Below are positions 49,105 to 59,507 of a stretch of 64,000 nt of DNA, piece by piece. The notes beneath the pieces are model-generated. The model made no database searches. It worked only from the letters and a program-made list of their open reading frames with translations, and was not told the DNA's origin. The stretch is taken from positions 21,048,082 to 21,112,081 of the forward strand of contig NC_067207.1 in the NCBI RefSeq assembly GCF_026262505.1, written 5' to 3'. Within the stretch, counting starts at the first letter, position 1; each line of letters starts with the position of its first letter. The DNA comes from Trichomonas vaginalis G3. Taxonomy: Eukaryota > Parabasalia > Trichomonadida > Trichomonadidae. The position numbers and the translations under genes are program-made.

Positions 49105-50135
49105 TCATTTTACAGGAACAATGTTTAAGCTCTTAGCAATATCAGTACTGATGAAAAATGCTGGACTTTCGGCTTGGTTCTCATTTTTGCTTTCCAAATC
49201 AATTTGAAGCAATTCTATACTTTCATCCCCATTTCTAATAGGCTTTATGATTTTCAGCTGCTCTGGACTGGAATTTTGAAGTTTTGATTTTAATTCCGAA
49301 AAGAAATTTTCATTTTCATACGAATCTATAGCATGAAATTTATTGAGTTTAATTAGTCCTTGTATTGTCCAAGGCACAGACTTTTCGTTTTTTTGAGATT
49401 CATGAGTTTGATATATTTTAACAGCAGCTTGAGTTAGTGTTCCTGTTTTTGTAGGCGTTTTCTCTTGATTGATATCAGCAATCACTAAATCTGCTATTGA
49501 GTTTATTGAATTTTTCTTTTCAATCGAATTTTGATTTACATTGGAAGAAATAGGTTGAGATTTAGTGGTAGACATATCAACTTGTTCATTTTTTGTTTCA
49601 GATTTAGGATTATCTTTAATTATATTAGAATTGTGCTCATCATTCGTGATATTTTTAGAATTATTTTTTGAGGGGGTTGAATTTTGTTTAGTATGCTTTA
49701 TTACCTTTGGATTAGTCCTAGATGATGCATTATCGCTTTGCACTTTATCATTTTCTGATCTGTTCAATAATATAGAGGATTCAATAGATGTATTTGCTTT
49801 TGACTTAGTATTTAATGAGGATCCTGGACTTTGAACTGGAAGATCAATTAGGCTCTGGAGTGATTTTTGAATTTCTGGAATTTCTTTAGTATTTTCATTT
49901 TTCAATTTGAGAATATCAGAGACAAAATTGAGTTTACGTATATTGACATCTGCTACTTTAGCTTTTGTATATATATATTCTCTTTCCAGTATTCTATTAG
50001 CGGATTTTGATCTAATTGCTGAGCTTCTTCTTCCGTAATTTCTCTCAATTTGGCTGGGGTAGTAGTTAAATCCATGATTGTATATACGTATTTTCCATTT
50101 AAATAAGTATGGCTGTAAACTTGATAAGATATCAT
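49105..50135 (-). pseudogene. hypothetical gene split at an AT microsatellite
   Basis: Two coding-like frames abut. From the ATG at 50135 one reads MISYQVYSHTYLNGKYVYT..., then KLREITEEEAQQLDQN. It stops just after an (AT)n tract at 49968-49978. From there the other frame continues KVADVNIRKLNFVSDILKLK... through a Ser/Asn/Lys-rich linker to a C-terminal domain ending SLNIVPVK. One extra AT unit (two bases) would explain the shift. A TCATAT initiator 11 bases before 50135 supports the first frame. An alternative is that only the second frame, open back to 50193, is used. The family is not recognised. Confidence 0.5.
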
Positions 50136-50142
50136 TAACACA

Positions 50143-50148
50143 ATATGA
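50143..50148 (-). promoter_or_regulatory. initiator TCATAT (split gene)
   Basis: Predicted start site at 50146, 11 bases before the ATG at 50135. Confidence 0.5.
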
Positions 50149-50486
50149 TTTTTTATGGGAATGGACAAGAATGATTATATAAACTGCTTTCAAAGATCTT
50201 GTTTTATAATGATATAATGATTTAGTTGCATTTTTATTGAATCAAAAATGAATGGTCTTTAAGTTCAAATCGAATCAATATTTTGATAATACTAACTTTG
50301 TATATTTTAAATACAGAGTAATTATATGATAAAACCAAATACCTAAAATTTGATAAACTGTTTTAAGGGTCTTGGCTGAAATTGAGAAAACCAATAAGGA
50401 ATATATCATATACAGAATTTAAATTTTCAAAGTTCGCAAATATTGTTTAGTTTCGGAGAAATCCTTCAGAAATCAATTGAATTTCA
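50149..50486. other. gene-free spacer between divergent genes
   Basis: AT-rich, nothing recognised. Confidence 0.5.
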
Positions 50487-53400
50487 ATGAATTTTAGGGA
50501 AGCGTCAGCAATGAATTCTGGCCAGAAAGCAGCCGCAGCGTATGGCTTCAACGTTGCCATGCCGACTAGAACGCAAGGATTCAATTCTTACGCAAATCCT
50601 TATACTCAGCCGCCGATTTCTCAAGGAATGAACAATATTCCTGATCAATTTCAACAACAGATGACAACAGGAGAATCGACAGCAATGAACTATGGCATGA
50701 AGATAGATATGCCAGGTAAATCTCGCCAAATGTACCCGCAACAAATGATAAATAAGAATTTAACCGCTCAAAAAGCAAGACAATATGGATTTATCGCAGA
50801 AATACCAGGATCCACACCTGACAATTCAAACGCTGTCCGCGTTGCTGCAAATTATGGTTTGACCGCTCAATTTCCAACAAGAGGTCAGAATATGCAAGCT
50901 CCATCAGCGATGAATGTCGATAATTCAATTAAGGCAGCATCAGCATTCGGATTTCGTGCAGAATTTCCAAATCAAAACCGTTCTTTCAATTTACCATCGC
51001 AGCAACCATTGAATTACAGGCAACCTCAAATGATGCAGCCTCAGCAGTCTTACGACATGACTATCAATCATCAATCCGCGATTGCTCAAAATTACGGTTT
51101 TGTTGCTGAAATTCCAAAGCCAAGGACAAACTTACAAGTGGGAAATATTCCTCTTAGCAAGCAGTTCCAGCAGTATTCACAGCAGCCTTATCAGCGCACT
51201 CAGTTAAAGAAAGTTTCCGGAATTTCTGTTCTCCGTCCTGATGAAATTCTATTTCCTCAAAACAACAACGATTACGATAATGATGACCAATACGATTTTG
51301 AATATCCTCAGCAAGCTTACGAACAGCCGATTTCGAATCAATTTCCTCCTCAAAACTTCAACTATTCTTTCATTCAGCCTCGTAAAAACATTGCTGATTA
51401 CGGAATCAACATTGTTCCACCTGGATCTTCCAATCCACAAGTAAATCATTCGAGTACTGCTGAATATCTCAACCAAAGGATGTTTTATGGTCGCCACAAA
51501 TCATCGACAACACAATCGTCATCACGAAGAAAGAAGAGCGAAGTCAATCCAGTCGAAATTTTGCTTTACGATTACGCATACGCGTTTCCTGATGCATTCG
51601 TGAGACATTTCCCACAACTCGTTAACTACGATTATATTTACGATATTCTGGATGAAATTCCACGCAGTTTGATCGATGCTGTCGTTGATATAAACCTTGA
51701 TGAAAAAATGACCCCGATTTCTCACAGTTTCATCCAACAAGTCAAGCAGCATATATACAACAACTCAATCCCACTTCCTCCTGATCCAGAACCTCAAAAT
51801 ATCGAATTTAATAATCCGAAACCTCTTTCTGTTGCATTTACAAAGAACCATCCATTCCCGAACTTCCAAGAATCATCAGATGACCTCGCCAACTACTACG
51901 AGGGACCACAACGTTCCAAATTAGTCATTGATGATAAAAACACGAAACCACTCGTTGTAAAAGTCGGAAACAAGTTCTTTGGACCACAAGAAGAGCTTAT
52001 TGATTCCGCCAGTGATGATTACGAGCCGAAAGTCAGAGATCGAAGAACATATGCAAAAGATTCAACTGCATCATCCTCAAAGAGGCATTCTTCATCTCAC
52101 AGACACGGATCATCATCACACAGGCACTCCTATCACAGATCTTCTTCAAGGAGAATGAGAGATGACTACGATTACGACGATTATCCACGCAGACGATCAT
52201 CTCACAGACATTCTCATCGTTTTCATCACCGTGATGATAGATATTCTGACGAAGATACAGAATTTGAGAAGAATTACAGATCATCTCAACATCACAGGAG
52301 ATCTTCTCATAGGAAAGATGAGAAATACTCAGATCTTGACTCCACATCATCAAGAGATAACGAAAGAAGGTCTTCCAGGAGAAATCGCGACCAAGATCAG
52401 AGAATTGTCGCTCAGAAGCCAACGAGAAGGCCACAAGGTCCTCCACAAGACAATTATGTCGATCAAGGACCAAACAGAGGCGTTCCTCCTCAAAGACCAC
52501 CAAGAAAACAACAAATTCCACCACAAGGTGAAATTAACAACCAGCCAAACGACCAACAGAATGCCAACAACCAAGTTTATGGCGAAGAAGAACAATTCAA
52601 CCAGAATTATTACGATGACGGCCAGAATCAGAATTATTATGACGAAGGCCAAGAGAACAACCAATACTATGATGGTGGCGATAACCAGAATTATTACGAT
52701 GATGGCCAGCAACCACAAGATGGCCAATTCTATGATAACGGCCAGTATTATGACGATGGCCAGAATCCTCCACCAGAAGGACAGTACTACGACGGTGGCC
52801 AAGACGGCCAATATTACGATGGTGGCCAAGACGGCCAATTCTACGACAACGGCCAATATCCACCTGATGGCCAGTATCCTCCAGACGGCCAATACCCACC
52901 TGAAGATGGTCAGTATCCTCCACAGGATGGCCAGTATTACGATGGAGGCCAATATCCACCGGACGGCCAGTATCCTCCAGATGGTCAGTATCCTCCTCCT
53001 GCAGACGGCCAATACCCACCGAACGGACAATACCCAGAGTGTCAGATGCCTCCAGGCGAAGGTGCAGGCCAAGGCGAGGAAGAATACGAAATCAGAGTTG
53101 TCAAGAGAACGATAAAGAAGAAGAGGAAATCGAAGAAAGGAGCTGCAGCAGCCGGAGAAGCATCAAAAGAACAGAAACCAGCCGATGCTCCAGCACAACC
53201 AGCAGATTCCACTCAACAACCTCCTTCAGCACCAGTTCCAGAGCAAACACAGCAAAAGCCAGCTGAAGAACAGCCTCAGCAGCCAGTTCCAGAAGAGAAG
53301 AAAGAGGAACAGAAACCAGCTGAAGAAAAGAAGGAAGAACAGCCACAGCCTGTTGAAGAGAAACCAAAGAAGAAGAAGAAGAAACAAGAAGAGAAGAAGG

Positions 53401-56400
53401 AAGATGAGTTCATTCCACCACAAAACATCTTGGCACAACAAGTCAGAAAGATCGAAGTCGCTCCAGACAAAGAAGTCATTGTTCTCAACAAGAAAGTTGA
53501 AAAGAAGGAAGAAAGCGCAATGACATTAGACGACATCGACGCTCTCATGGCTCCTGCACAACTCCAGGATTTCGATCCAAACGAACCTCTTCCAAAACCT
53601 CTCGCAAGCACAAGAAAGAAACGCTCATTAAGACACGACCACGAAGATTCAAAACACGATGAATCAAAACCAGAAGAAAAGAAGAAACAAGAAGAAAAGC
53701 CAAAGACAGAAGAAAAGAAAGTTGAAGAGAAGAAACCAGAAGAAAAGAAGAAAGTTGAAGAAAAGAAACCTAAATCAGATGAGAAGAAGAAGTCCGAAGA
53801 AAAACCAAAGACAGAAGAAAAGAAACCAGAAGAAAAACCGAAATCCGAAGAAAAGAAGAAAGTTGAAGAAAAACCAAAGGTTGAAGAGAAGAAACAAGAA
53901 GAAGTTGCTAAAGCTGAAGAAGAGAAACCAAAGACAGAAGAAAAGAAAGGAAAGAAAGCAGATGGAAAGAAGAAACCATCAAAGAAAGCAAAGACAGATA
54001 ACAAACCAGCATTATTCGTTCCAATACAATTTGCAACTCTCAAAGGAGTTAAAGATGAACCAATTCCTAAAGCACTTTTGGTATCAACAGATTTCGATGA
54101 GAAACTATTTGTTCTTCCAAGACAACCTCTTCCTGATTCAGATTGGACTAAACTTGCAAACGAAGTTCCAACACCAAACATCACAGAAGAATACAAAGGA
54201 AAGCAAGGATTCATTGTTGATAACAGTAATTTCGATGAACCAAAACCAATGTTTACTCCTGGCGAAGTTGACAAATCAGGAATTCCTATTGTCAAGAAGA
54301 AAGAAAGAAGGAATTCAATCACAGAGAAAGATCTCATTACTCTCGAAAAGAACTACGAAAAGGATCTTTCCAAGTTCAACAAACTCAGGAAACAGCTCAA
54401 ACAAGACAAAGACAGCAAACAGAGCAAATCAAAGAAGAAGAGGAAGATAGCAAACATGAGAAAGAAACAACAGCCAGTTGTTTCCGCAGAATGGTTGGCT
54501 GAACAGAAGCGTCTCAAAGCAGAAGAAAAAGCAAGAAGACAAGCAGAAGAAAAGATGAAATCAATGTTGGTCAATGCAGCAACAGCAGAACTAAACGAAG
54601 AAGACGAAGAAGATGAAAACAACGAACAGATGCCAACAGTCATCAAGAGAGTAAATCACCACATCGAAGGAGATGGTGAATACGAGTACGAGTACCAATA
54701 CGAGGAAGAAGAAGTCATGGAGCCAGGAGAAACATGGGATGCTCCACCTGTTTTAACAATACAAACAGTTAGAAAGAGAGTAAGAGTTGACAAAGAACAG
54801 AAACAACAAGAACCAGCAAAGAAACTCTCAAGGAAACAGATGAAACAACAGAAACAACAACAGTTACAGAAAGAATTACAAGAAAAGTATCAACAACAAA
54901 TCAAAGAAGAAGAAACAAAACAAGAGGAGGAGGAAGAAGAAAAAGAACAAGAAGATGCTCCTCAAACATTAGATGATATCGATAGATTGATGAATGCTGC
55001 TGCTCCTCCAAAGGAAGAACAAATTGAAGAAGAAGAGGAAGAAGAAAAGAAACAAGTCGAAGAAGAAGAAATCAAAGAAAAGAAACATAAATCTGTTGAA
55101 GAAAAAGAAAGACAACAAGCAATGGATGATTTCGGTGCTCTTATGGATGAAACACCTGCAAAGAAACAAGACTCTAAACCAAAGAAAGAAGAAAAGGAGT
55201 CTAAGAAACAAGAAAAGAAATCAAAGAAACAAAAACAAGTCAAAGTCGAAGAAGAAGATGAAGAAGAGGAAGAAATTAAAGAAGAAAAGAAACAAAAGAA
55301 ACAATCAATCCAAGAAAGAGAACAACAACAAGCAATGGATGATTTCGGTGCTCTAATGGATGAAACACCAATTAAGAAACAAGAAGAAACTAAACAAGTT
55401 GTTGAAGAAGAGGAAGAGGAAGAAATCAAAGAGAAGAAACATAAATCTGTTGAAGAAAAAGAAAGACAACAAGCAATGGATGATTTCGGAGCTCTTATGG
55501 ATGAAACACCTGCAAAGAAACAAGAAGAAGAACCAAAACAAGTTGAATCTAAACCAGAAAAAGTTGAGAAGAAACAAGAAACTAAACCAGCAACAATTGA
55601 TGATTTAGATGCAATATTAAATGGTGACAAACCAAAGAACAAACCGAAACAAGAAGAAGAAAAGAAAAAACAACAAGAGCAACAACAAGAAGAAGATGAC
55701 AAAAGAGGAGAAGACGCAATTCCTCCAAAGATTGCTTATCTCCTTGAACAACAAAGACTCAGAGAAGAGAAGATGAAAGACAGAATTCCTTATCCTTTGG
55801 CACCATCAAAACCAGAAGTTCCTGATCCAATTGTTGATGAAGCAGAGATCCTTGTTTCGAAGCCATTCAAACTCATAACAAAAGACAAATTCATCGACAG
55901 AAGACTTATGTTGTTTGCTGATGCAGAAATGAAGAAACTCATTGAAGAACAAGCGCAAAGACTTGCAGAGTTCTACACAAAGAGAGCAGCAAGTGAATAC
56001 AACAAGGCAATGAATGAATACTGCACAAAGAGAAATCTTCCTCATCCAAAGATGAAAGAGATTCCTGGAATGACAGGTATAAAGATTCCAGAAAACGCTT
56101 TCTCATTGAAACCAATAACAGAACAAAAGGAAGAAGAAAAATCACAGAAACAAGAAGAGGAAGAGATTCTCGACGAAGAAATCAAAGCACAGATCCAATC
56201 ATTCGCAGAGAAAGAGAAAGAAGAAGGTCCTTCTGCAGAAAACAACGATGAAGCAAATAAGGAACAAGATAAACCAAAGAAGAAGTGGTACTTAGAAGAA
56301 GAAGATGAAGAGGAAGACTTCACAATATTAGATGAAGAAGAAGCTAAAGAACTCGAAAGGAAATCAAAGGAAATTGATGATTTGGAAAGAGCAAAATTAC

Positions 56401-58535
56401 CAGATTATTACGTCAATTTCAACGACATTTTAATGGATTCTACATGGCCAGAAAACAACCAAGTTTACTTCGATCTCAAAGAGAACTTCCCAGAATTATT
56501 CGCAAACCAGTTCCCAGAAGACAAACAGTTCGTAAAAGCTGTTGAAGAATTCAAATCTAAAAGTGACATTTCCAATCACGAAAAGATTTTCCAGATTGGC
56601 ATTGACATGAACTACGAAGAGAGTGTTAAACAACTTAACGAGAAAACACACAACAAGATCAAATCATTGTTCAAGAAATACGAGAAAGATATTGCTCATT
56701 CCCGCGAAGTTTGGTTCAGTGAATTGGATTCGAAGAAAGAAGAAGAAAGAAAGCGATTAGAATTCCTTGAACAACTTCGTGTTAAGCGTCAGCAGCACAC
56801 AACAAAGAGAGAACAAATGGAAGCACGCATGACAGAAGAAGAGAAGAAAGAATACACAGAATTCATGAACAAGAGAATTGAGAAGCACAAGAAGAAATTG
56901 GCTGCAAAGAAGAGAGGCGAGAAATATGAAGAAGAAGAGGAACAACACGAGAAACAACAGAAGGAACAACCAGCAAAGAAAGTAGAACCAATCAAGAGAA
57001 TCGATCTCAACAAGAAACAACAAGAAGAAAGAGAAAGAAGAGCAGCAATGATTGCAAAGAGAAAACAAATGGAAGAAGAGAAGAAGAAAGAAGAAGAAAG
57101 AAAGAAACAAGAAGCAGAACAGAAAGCATACTTAGAAAAGAAGAAGAAAGAAGAGGAAGAAGAAAGAAAGAGGAAAGAACAAGCCGCAACACTTGAAATG
57201 GAAAAGAAGATCGCTAAACAAAAGGCAGAAGAAGAAAGAAAGAAACAAGAAGCAGAACTTGAACGTCAAAAGATAGAAATGATGACAGGAGGAAGATCTA
57301 AAGATGCTGGTGCTGTCAAACGTGAATTAGCTCAACAGAAAGTTATCCAGGCAAACATGAGAGCACGTGAAGACGAAGCAAGAAAGAAACAAGAGATAGA
57401 AGCTGCTCAAGAAGCAGGAGAAAGAGCATTCGCAGAAAGAAAACGTCTCAGAGAACTGAAAGAAGCAGAAGAAAAAGCAAGAAAGGAAGAAGAACTAAGA
57501 AAGAAACAAGAACAAGAAAACGCACTCAAGCAAATCAAAGCAGAAGCAGAAAGAAGAAGAAAAGAACAAGCATTGATGGCAGAAAAACAAAAACTTATTG
57601 CAGAAGAAAACGAACGTCTTCGTAAAGAAGCAGAAGAAAAAGCAAAGAAAGAAGAACTGAAGAAGAAGAAAGAACTCGAAGAAAAGAAGAAATTAGAAGA
57701 AGAAAAAGCAAAGAAAGAACAAGAACAAAAGAAGAAAGAATTAGAAGAACAAAAGAAGAAATTAGAAGAAGAAGATGCAGAAGAAGAAAATGAAGAAGAG
57801 ATGTTACCAGAAGAGAACATGGCCGAAATTGATGCATTGTTTGCAAACGAAGAAGAAGAGGACCAAAACATAAATTTTAGTTTACCGTCGAACGATATCA
57901 AACAAGAACCAAAAGTGAAGTCTAAAAACATTACTTCACTGATGTCGTTCGACACATCATCTGCCGATCTTTCAGAAGGACAGTTCCGTGAGTACGAAGC
58001 ACAAATGACTAAGCGCGAAGAGTTCAAGAAGAGCATCATCGAACCAACAGTTGAAACACGAGATTTTTCAGAAAACAAAAAGAAAGCTGTTGTTGGAAAA
58101 GTAAAAATAAAAACACAGAAAGACCAACAACTTGACTTACCACGTATAGCAAACGAATTAATCCAAGAAGAAAATGGAGATGTTGCAATTGAGTTCCCCG
58201 AACAAAATCGAAAGTTCATCAGAGCTCGCGACGGAAAAACAATTTACGAAATTCCACCAGGTTACGAAGACATTCCAAACTCAATGCTCCTTGACATGCT
58301 TGAAGACGAAGGACTTCTTGACGCCGATGAAGAAGTTGTTGAAGGAAAAGAAAACATCGAAACTCCTCCAGACTTCTGGAGCCAGAATTCATACAACACA
58401 GATTTGCAAGAAGAAGATGGCGAACAAGACAACGAAATTGAACAAAAACGTCCTGAAATTAAAGATTCACAAAACATTGTTATCGAAGGAAGAGCTTCTC
58501 AGAAACTTCAACTCGGAAAATCTTCAAAGAAATAA
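50487..58535 (+). CDS. giant low-complexity, repeat-built protein, 2682 aa
   Basis: Residues 1-310 hold about seven imperfect units of the form A..YGF.AE(I/F)P. Residues 350-430 are a globular-looking block (PVEILLYDYAYAFPDAF...). Then come a Ser/Arg/His-rich stretch (about 515-640) and Gln-Tyr-Asp-Gly-Pro repeats of the DGQYYDGG/PPDGQY type (about 690-850). A Lys/Glu/Pro region is followed by six DD.D.LM motifs (TLDDIDALM, TLDDIDRLM, three AMDDFGALMDETP, TIDDLDAIL). A helical block lies near 1975-2050. The remainder is a long charged coiled coil and a final folded-looking tail. The frame is intact over 8 kb. The family is not recognised, and a cytoskeletal or scaffolding role is a guess. A second in-frame ATG at 50511 is possible. 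Confidence 0.8.
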   Translation: MNFREASAMNSGQKAAAAYGFNVAMPTRTQGFNSYANPYTQPPISQGMNNIPDQFQQQMTTGESTAMNYGMKIDMPGKSRQMYPQQMINKNLTAQKARQYGFIAEIPGSTPDNSNAVRVAANYGLTAQFPTRGQNMQAPSAMNVDNSIKAASAFGFRAEFPNQNRSFNLPSQQPLNYRQPQMMQPQQSYDMTINHQSAIAQNYGFVAEIPKPRTNLQVGNIPLSKQFQQYSQQPYQRTQLKKVSGISVLRPDEILFPQNNNDYDNDDQYDFEYPQQAYEQPISNQFPPQNFNYSFIQPRKNIADYGINIVPPGSSNPQVNHSSTAEYLNQRMFYGRHKSSTTQSSSRRKKSEVNPVEILLYDYAYAFPDAFVRHFPQLVNYDYIYDILDEIPRSLIDAVVDINLDEKMTPISHSFIQQVKQHIYNNSIPLPPDPEPQNIEFNNPKPLSVAFTKNHPFPNFQESSDDLANYYEGPQRSKLVIDDKNTKPLVVKVGNKFFGPQEELIDSASDDYEPKVRDRRTYAKDSTASSSKRHSSSHRHGSSSHRHSYHRSSSRRMRDDYDYDDYPRRRSSHRHSHRFHHRDDRYSDEDTEFEKNYRSSQHHRRSSHRKDEKYSDLDSTSSRDNERRSSRRNRDQDQRIVAQKPTRRPQGPPQDNYVDQGPNRGVPPQRPPRKQQIPPQGEINNQPNDQQNANNQVYGEEEQFNQNYYDDGQNQNYYDEGQENNQYYDGGDNQNYYDDGQQPQDGQFYDNGQYYDDGQNPPPEGQYYDGGQDGQYYDGGQDGQFYDNGQYPPDGQYPPDGQYPPEDGQYPPQDGQYYDGGQYPPDGQYPPDGQYPPPADGQYPPNGQYPECQMPPGEGAGQGEEEYEIRVVKRTIKKKRKSKKGAAAAGEASKEQKPADAPAQPADSTQQPPSAPVPEQTQQKPAEEQPQQPVPEEKKEEQKPAEEKKEEQPQPVEEKPKKKKKKQEEKKEDEFIPPQNILAQQVRKIEVAPDKEVIVLNKKVEKKEESAMTLDDIDALMAPAQLQDFDPNEPLPKPLASTRKKRSLRHDHEDSKHDESKPEEKKKQEEKPKTEEKKVEEKKPEEKKKVEEKKPKSDEKKKSEEKPKTEEKKPEEKPKSEEKKKVEEKPKVEEKKQEEVAKAEEEKPKTEEKKGKKADGKKKPSKKAKTDNKPALFVPIQFATLKGVKDEPIPKALLVSTDFDEKLFVLPRQPLPDSDWTKLANEVPTPNITEEYKGKQGFIVDNSNFDEPKPMFTPGEVDKSGIPIVKKKERRNSITEKDLITLEKNYEKDLSKFNKLRKQLKQDKDSKQSKSKKKRKIANMRKKQQPVVSAEWLAEQKRLKAEEKARRQAEEKMKSMLVNAATAELNEEDEEDENNEQMPTVIKRVNHHIEGDGEYEYEYQYEEEEVMEPGETWDAPPVLTIQTVRKRVRVDKEQKQQEPAKKLSRKQMKQQKQQQLQKELQEKYQQQIKEEETKQEEEEEEKEQEDAPQTLDDIDRLMNAAAPPKEEQIEEEEEEEKKQVEEEEIKEKKHKSVEEKERQQAMDDFGALMDETPAKKQDSKPKKEEKESKKQEKKSKKQKQVKVEEEDEEEEEIKEEKKQKKQSIQEREQQQAMDDFGALMDETPIKKQEETKQVVEEEEEEEIKEKKHKSVEEKERQQAMDDFGALMDETPAKKQEEEPKQVESKPEKVEKKQETKPATIDDLDAILNGDKPKNKPKQEEEKKKQQEQQQEEDDKRGEDAIPPKIAYLLEQQRLREEKMKDRIPYPLAPSKPEVPDPIVDEAEILVSKPFKLITKDKFIDRRLMLFADAEMKKLIEEQAQRLAEFYTKRAASEYNKAMNEYCTKRNLPHPKMKEIPGMTGIKIPENAFSLKPITEQKEEEKSQKQEEEEILDEEIKAQIQSFAEKEKEEGPSAENNDEANKEQDKPKKKWYLEEEDEEEDFTILDEEEAKELERKSKEIDDLERAKLPDYYVNFNDILMDSTWPENNQVYFDLKENFPELFANQFPEDKQFVKAVEEFKSKSDISNHEKIFQIGIDMNYEESVKQLNEKTHNKIKSLFKKYEKDIAHSREVWFSELDSKKEEERKRLEFLEQLRVKRQQHTTKREQMEARMTEEEKKEYTEFMNKRIEKHKKKLAAKKRGEKYEEEEEQHEKQQKEQPAKKVEPIKRIDLNKKQQEERERRAAMIAKRKQMEEEKKKEEERKKQEAEQKAYLEKKKKEEEEERKRKEQAATLEMEKKIAKQKAEEERKKQEAELERQKIEMMTGGRSKDAGAVKRELAQQKVIQANMRAREDEARKKQEIEAAQEAGERAFAERKRLRELKEAEEKARKEEELRKKQEQENALKQIKAEAERRRKEQALMAEKQKLIAEENERLRKEAEEKAKKEELKKKKELEEKKKLEEEKAKKEQEQKKKELEEQKKKLEEEDAEEENEEEMLPEENMAEIDALFANEEEEDQNINFSLPSNDIKQEPKVKSKNITSLMSFDTSSADLSEGQFREYEAQMTKREEFKKSIIEPTVETRDFSENKKKAVVGKVKIKTQKDQQLDLPRIANELIQEENGDVAIEFPEQNRKFIRARDGKTIYEIPPGYEDIPNSMLLDMLEDEGLLDADEEVVEGKENIETPPDFWSQNSYNTDLQEEDGEQDNEIEQKRPEIKDSQNIVIEGRASQKLQLGKSSKK
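52560..53040 (+). repeat. degenerate coding repeat, DGQYY/PPDGQY units
   Basis: Tandem short units of GGCCAGTATTACGATG- and CCTCCAGATGGCCAG-type inside the giant gene. Confidence 0.8.
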
Positions 58536-58722
58536 ACAATTTTTCTCTTTTAGTTTTATTTTTATGTAAATATATGATTTTTTAAATAGAATGAGATTTA
58601 AAATGAAAGTATATTTATCACTATGAACTCATATTGTGAGTGTACTTATTTATCATTGTATTGATGAAGAATTATTGATTTTAAGAGAGGGTTTATGAGC
58701 GGATTCATTTAATGTACGAAAA

Positions 58723-58732
58723 TATTAAAAAA
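58723..58732. repeat. target-site duplication, left, TATTAAAAAA
   Basis: A 10-bp direct repeat flanking the foldback element, identical at 60924-60933. Confidence 0.75.
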
Positions 58733-58753
58733 GAGAGCGGGACAAGATCGAAA

Positions 58754-58810
58754 ATCTGACATTTGTAAAGTTACAAATCTGACGATGTAAACTGTTTACA
58801 AATGTCAGAT
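58754..58810. repeat. hairpin 1, perfect 16-bp arms
   Basis: ATCTGACATTTGTAAA at 58754-58769 and its inverse at 58795-58810. Confidence 0.9.
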
Positions 58811-58852
58811 CAAAAAAAAACTTTGCCCGCCAAAACGCAAAAGTGCCATAAT

Positions 58853-58996
58853 CTCATGGTGGACCACAGCTGGTGTCGCCGCCGACTATTCACTTGCTGG
58901 GATGCTACGCAGCCTTTGATCTGGCCAATCTTAGTGCTGCTCCATCCACATCAGCAAGTGATTTCGGCTGGAGATCTCCAATGGGTCTTCCATGAG
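58853..58996. repeat. hairpin 2, imperfect, 144 bp
   Basis: CTCATGG/CCATGAG outer ends and CACTTGCTG/CAGCAAGTG inner match, with diverged segments between. Confidence 0.7.
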
Positions 58997-59005
58997 GTTT
59001 CTGTA

Positions 59006-59082
59006 CGCCAGAAGCACAATATCTATGCAGCCTGGCTGCTAGGATAGCGTAGCTAGGCTGCGTAATTATTGTGCTTCTGGCG
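59006..59082. repeat. hairpin 3, perfect 15-bp outer arms
   Basis: CGCCAGAAGCACAAT at 59006-59020, inverse at 59068-59082. The inner part (GCAGCCTGGCT/AGCTAGGCTGC) is an imperfect match. Confidence 0.85.
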
Positions 59083-59167
59083 ATATTAGTTATACGTTAT
59101 TGCCCTCGTTGACTATAGTACTACTCCCTTAACCTCCGAGGGTTAGGGAGTAAATTTGCTCGAAATG

Positions 59168-59224
59168 GGCAATGTTCATTACGAAATCTCTCATTCGATG
59201 AGAGACTTCGTAATGAGCATTGCC
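59168..59224. repeat. hairpin 5, 27-bp arms, two mismatches, TCG loop
   Basis: 59168-59194 against 59198-59224, 25 of 27 matching. Confidence 0.9.
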
Positions 59225-59285
59225 TTAAAGTACTCTTACTACTCTTTCCTAGTTCCCAAAAGGCCTAGGATTCTGTAATTAATCG

Positions 59286-59350
59286 AATAGGACAGAGTTT
59301 TTCCGAAGTCTCTCATTTGATGAGAGGCCTCGGAAGAATTCTGTCCTATT
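59286..59350. repeat. hairpin 6, 31-bp arms, about four mismatches, TTG loop
   Basis: 59286-59316 against 59320-59350. Shares the CTCTCAT apex with hairpin 5. Confidence 0.85.
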
Positions 59351-59370
59351 GTAATGTAGTTGTGGTACTT

Positions 59371-59507
59371 GGCCCACAAAGAGCGAGAGAACATGTCTGT
59401 AATTCGTTTATGCTGAAGTTATCTGGATGTCTCTCAAATGAGGAAGGAAATCCAGAAAACTTCAGCATAAGTTAATGCAGATGTGATTCTCTGGCTCTTT
59501 GTCGGCC
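59371..59507. repeat. hairpin 7, imperfect, 137 bp
   Basis: CACAAAGAGCGAGAGAA and TTATGCTGAAGTT in the left arm match their inverses on the right. The apex again has CTCTCA/TGAGG. Confidence 0.8.

Noticed and set aside
53276-57192. Several long minus-strand frames opposite the giant gene (Ser/Phe- or Leu-rich)
   Set aside because: They are the complement of Lys/Glu-rich codons, which rarely create stops on the other strand.
58802-59047. An 81-aa frame in the left arm of the foldback element and its twin at 60611-60835
   Set aside because: It runs straight through hairpins 2 and 3. The residue mix (Trp/His/Cys-rich) follows from the palindromes. Not supported as a gene.
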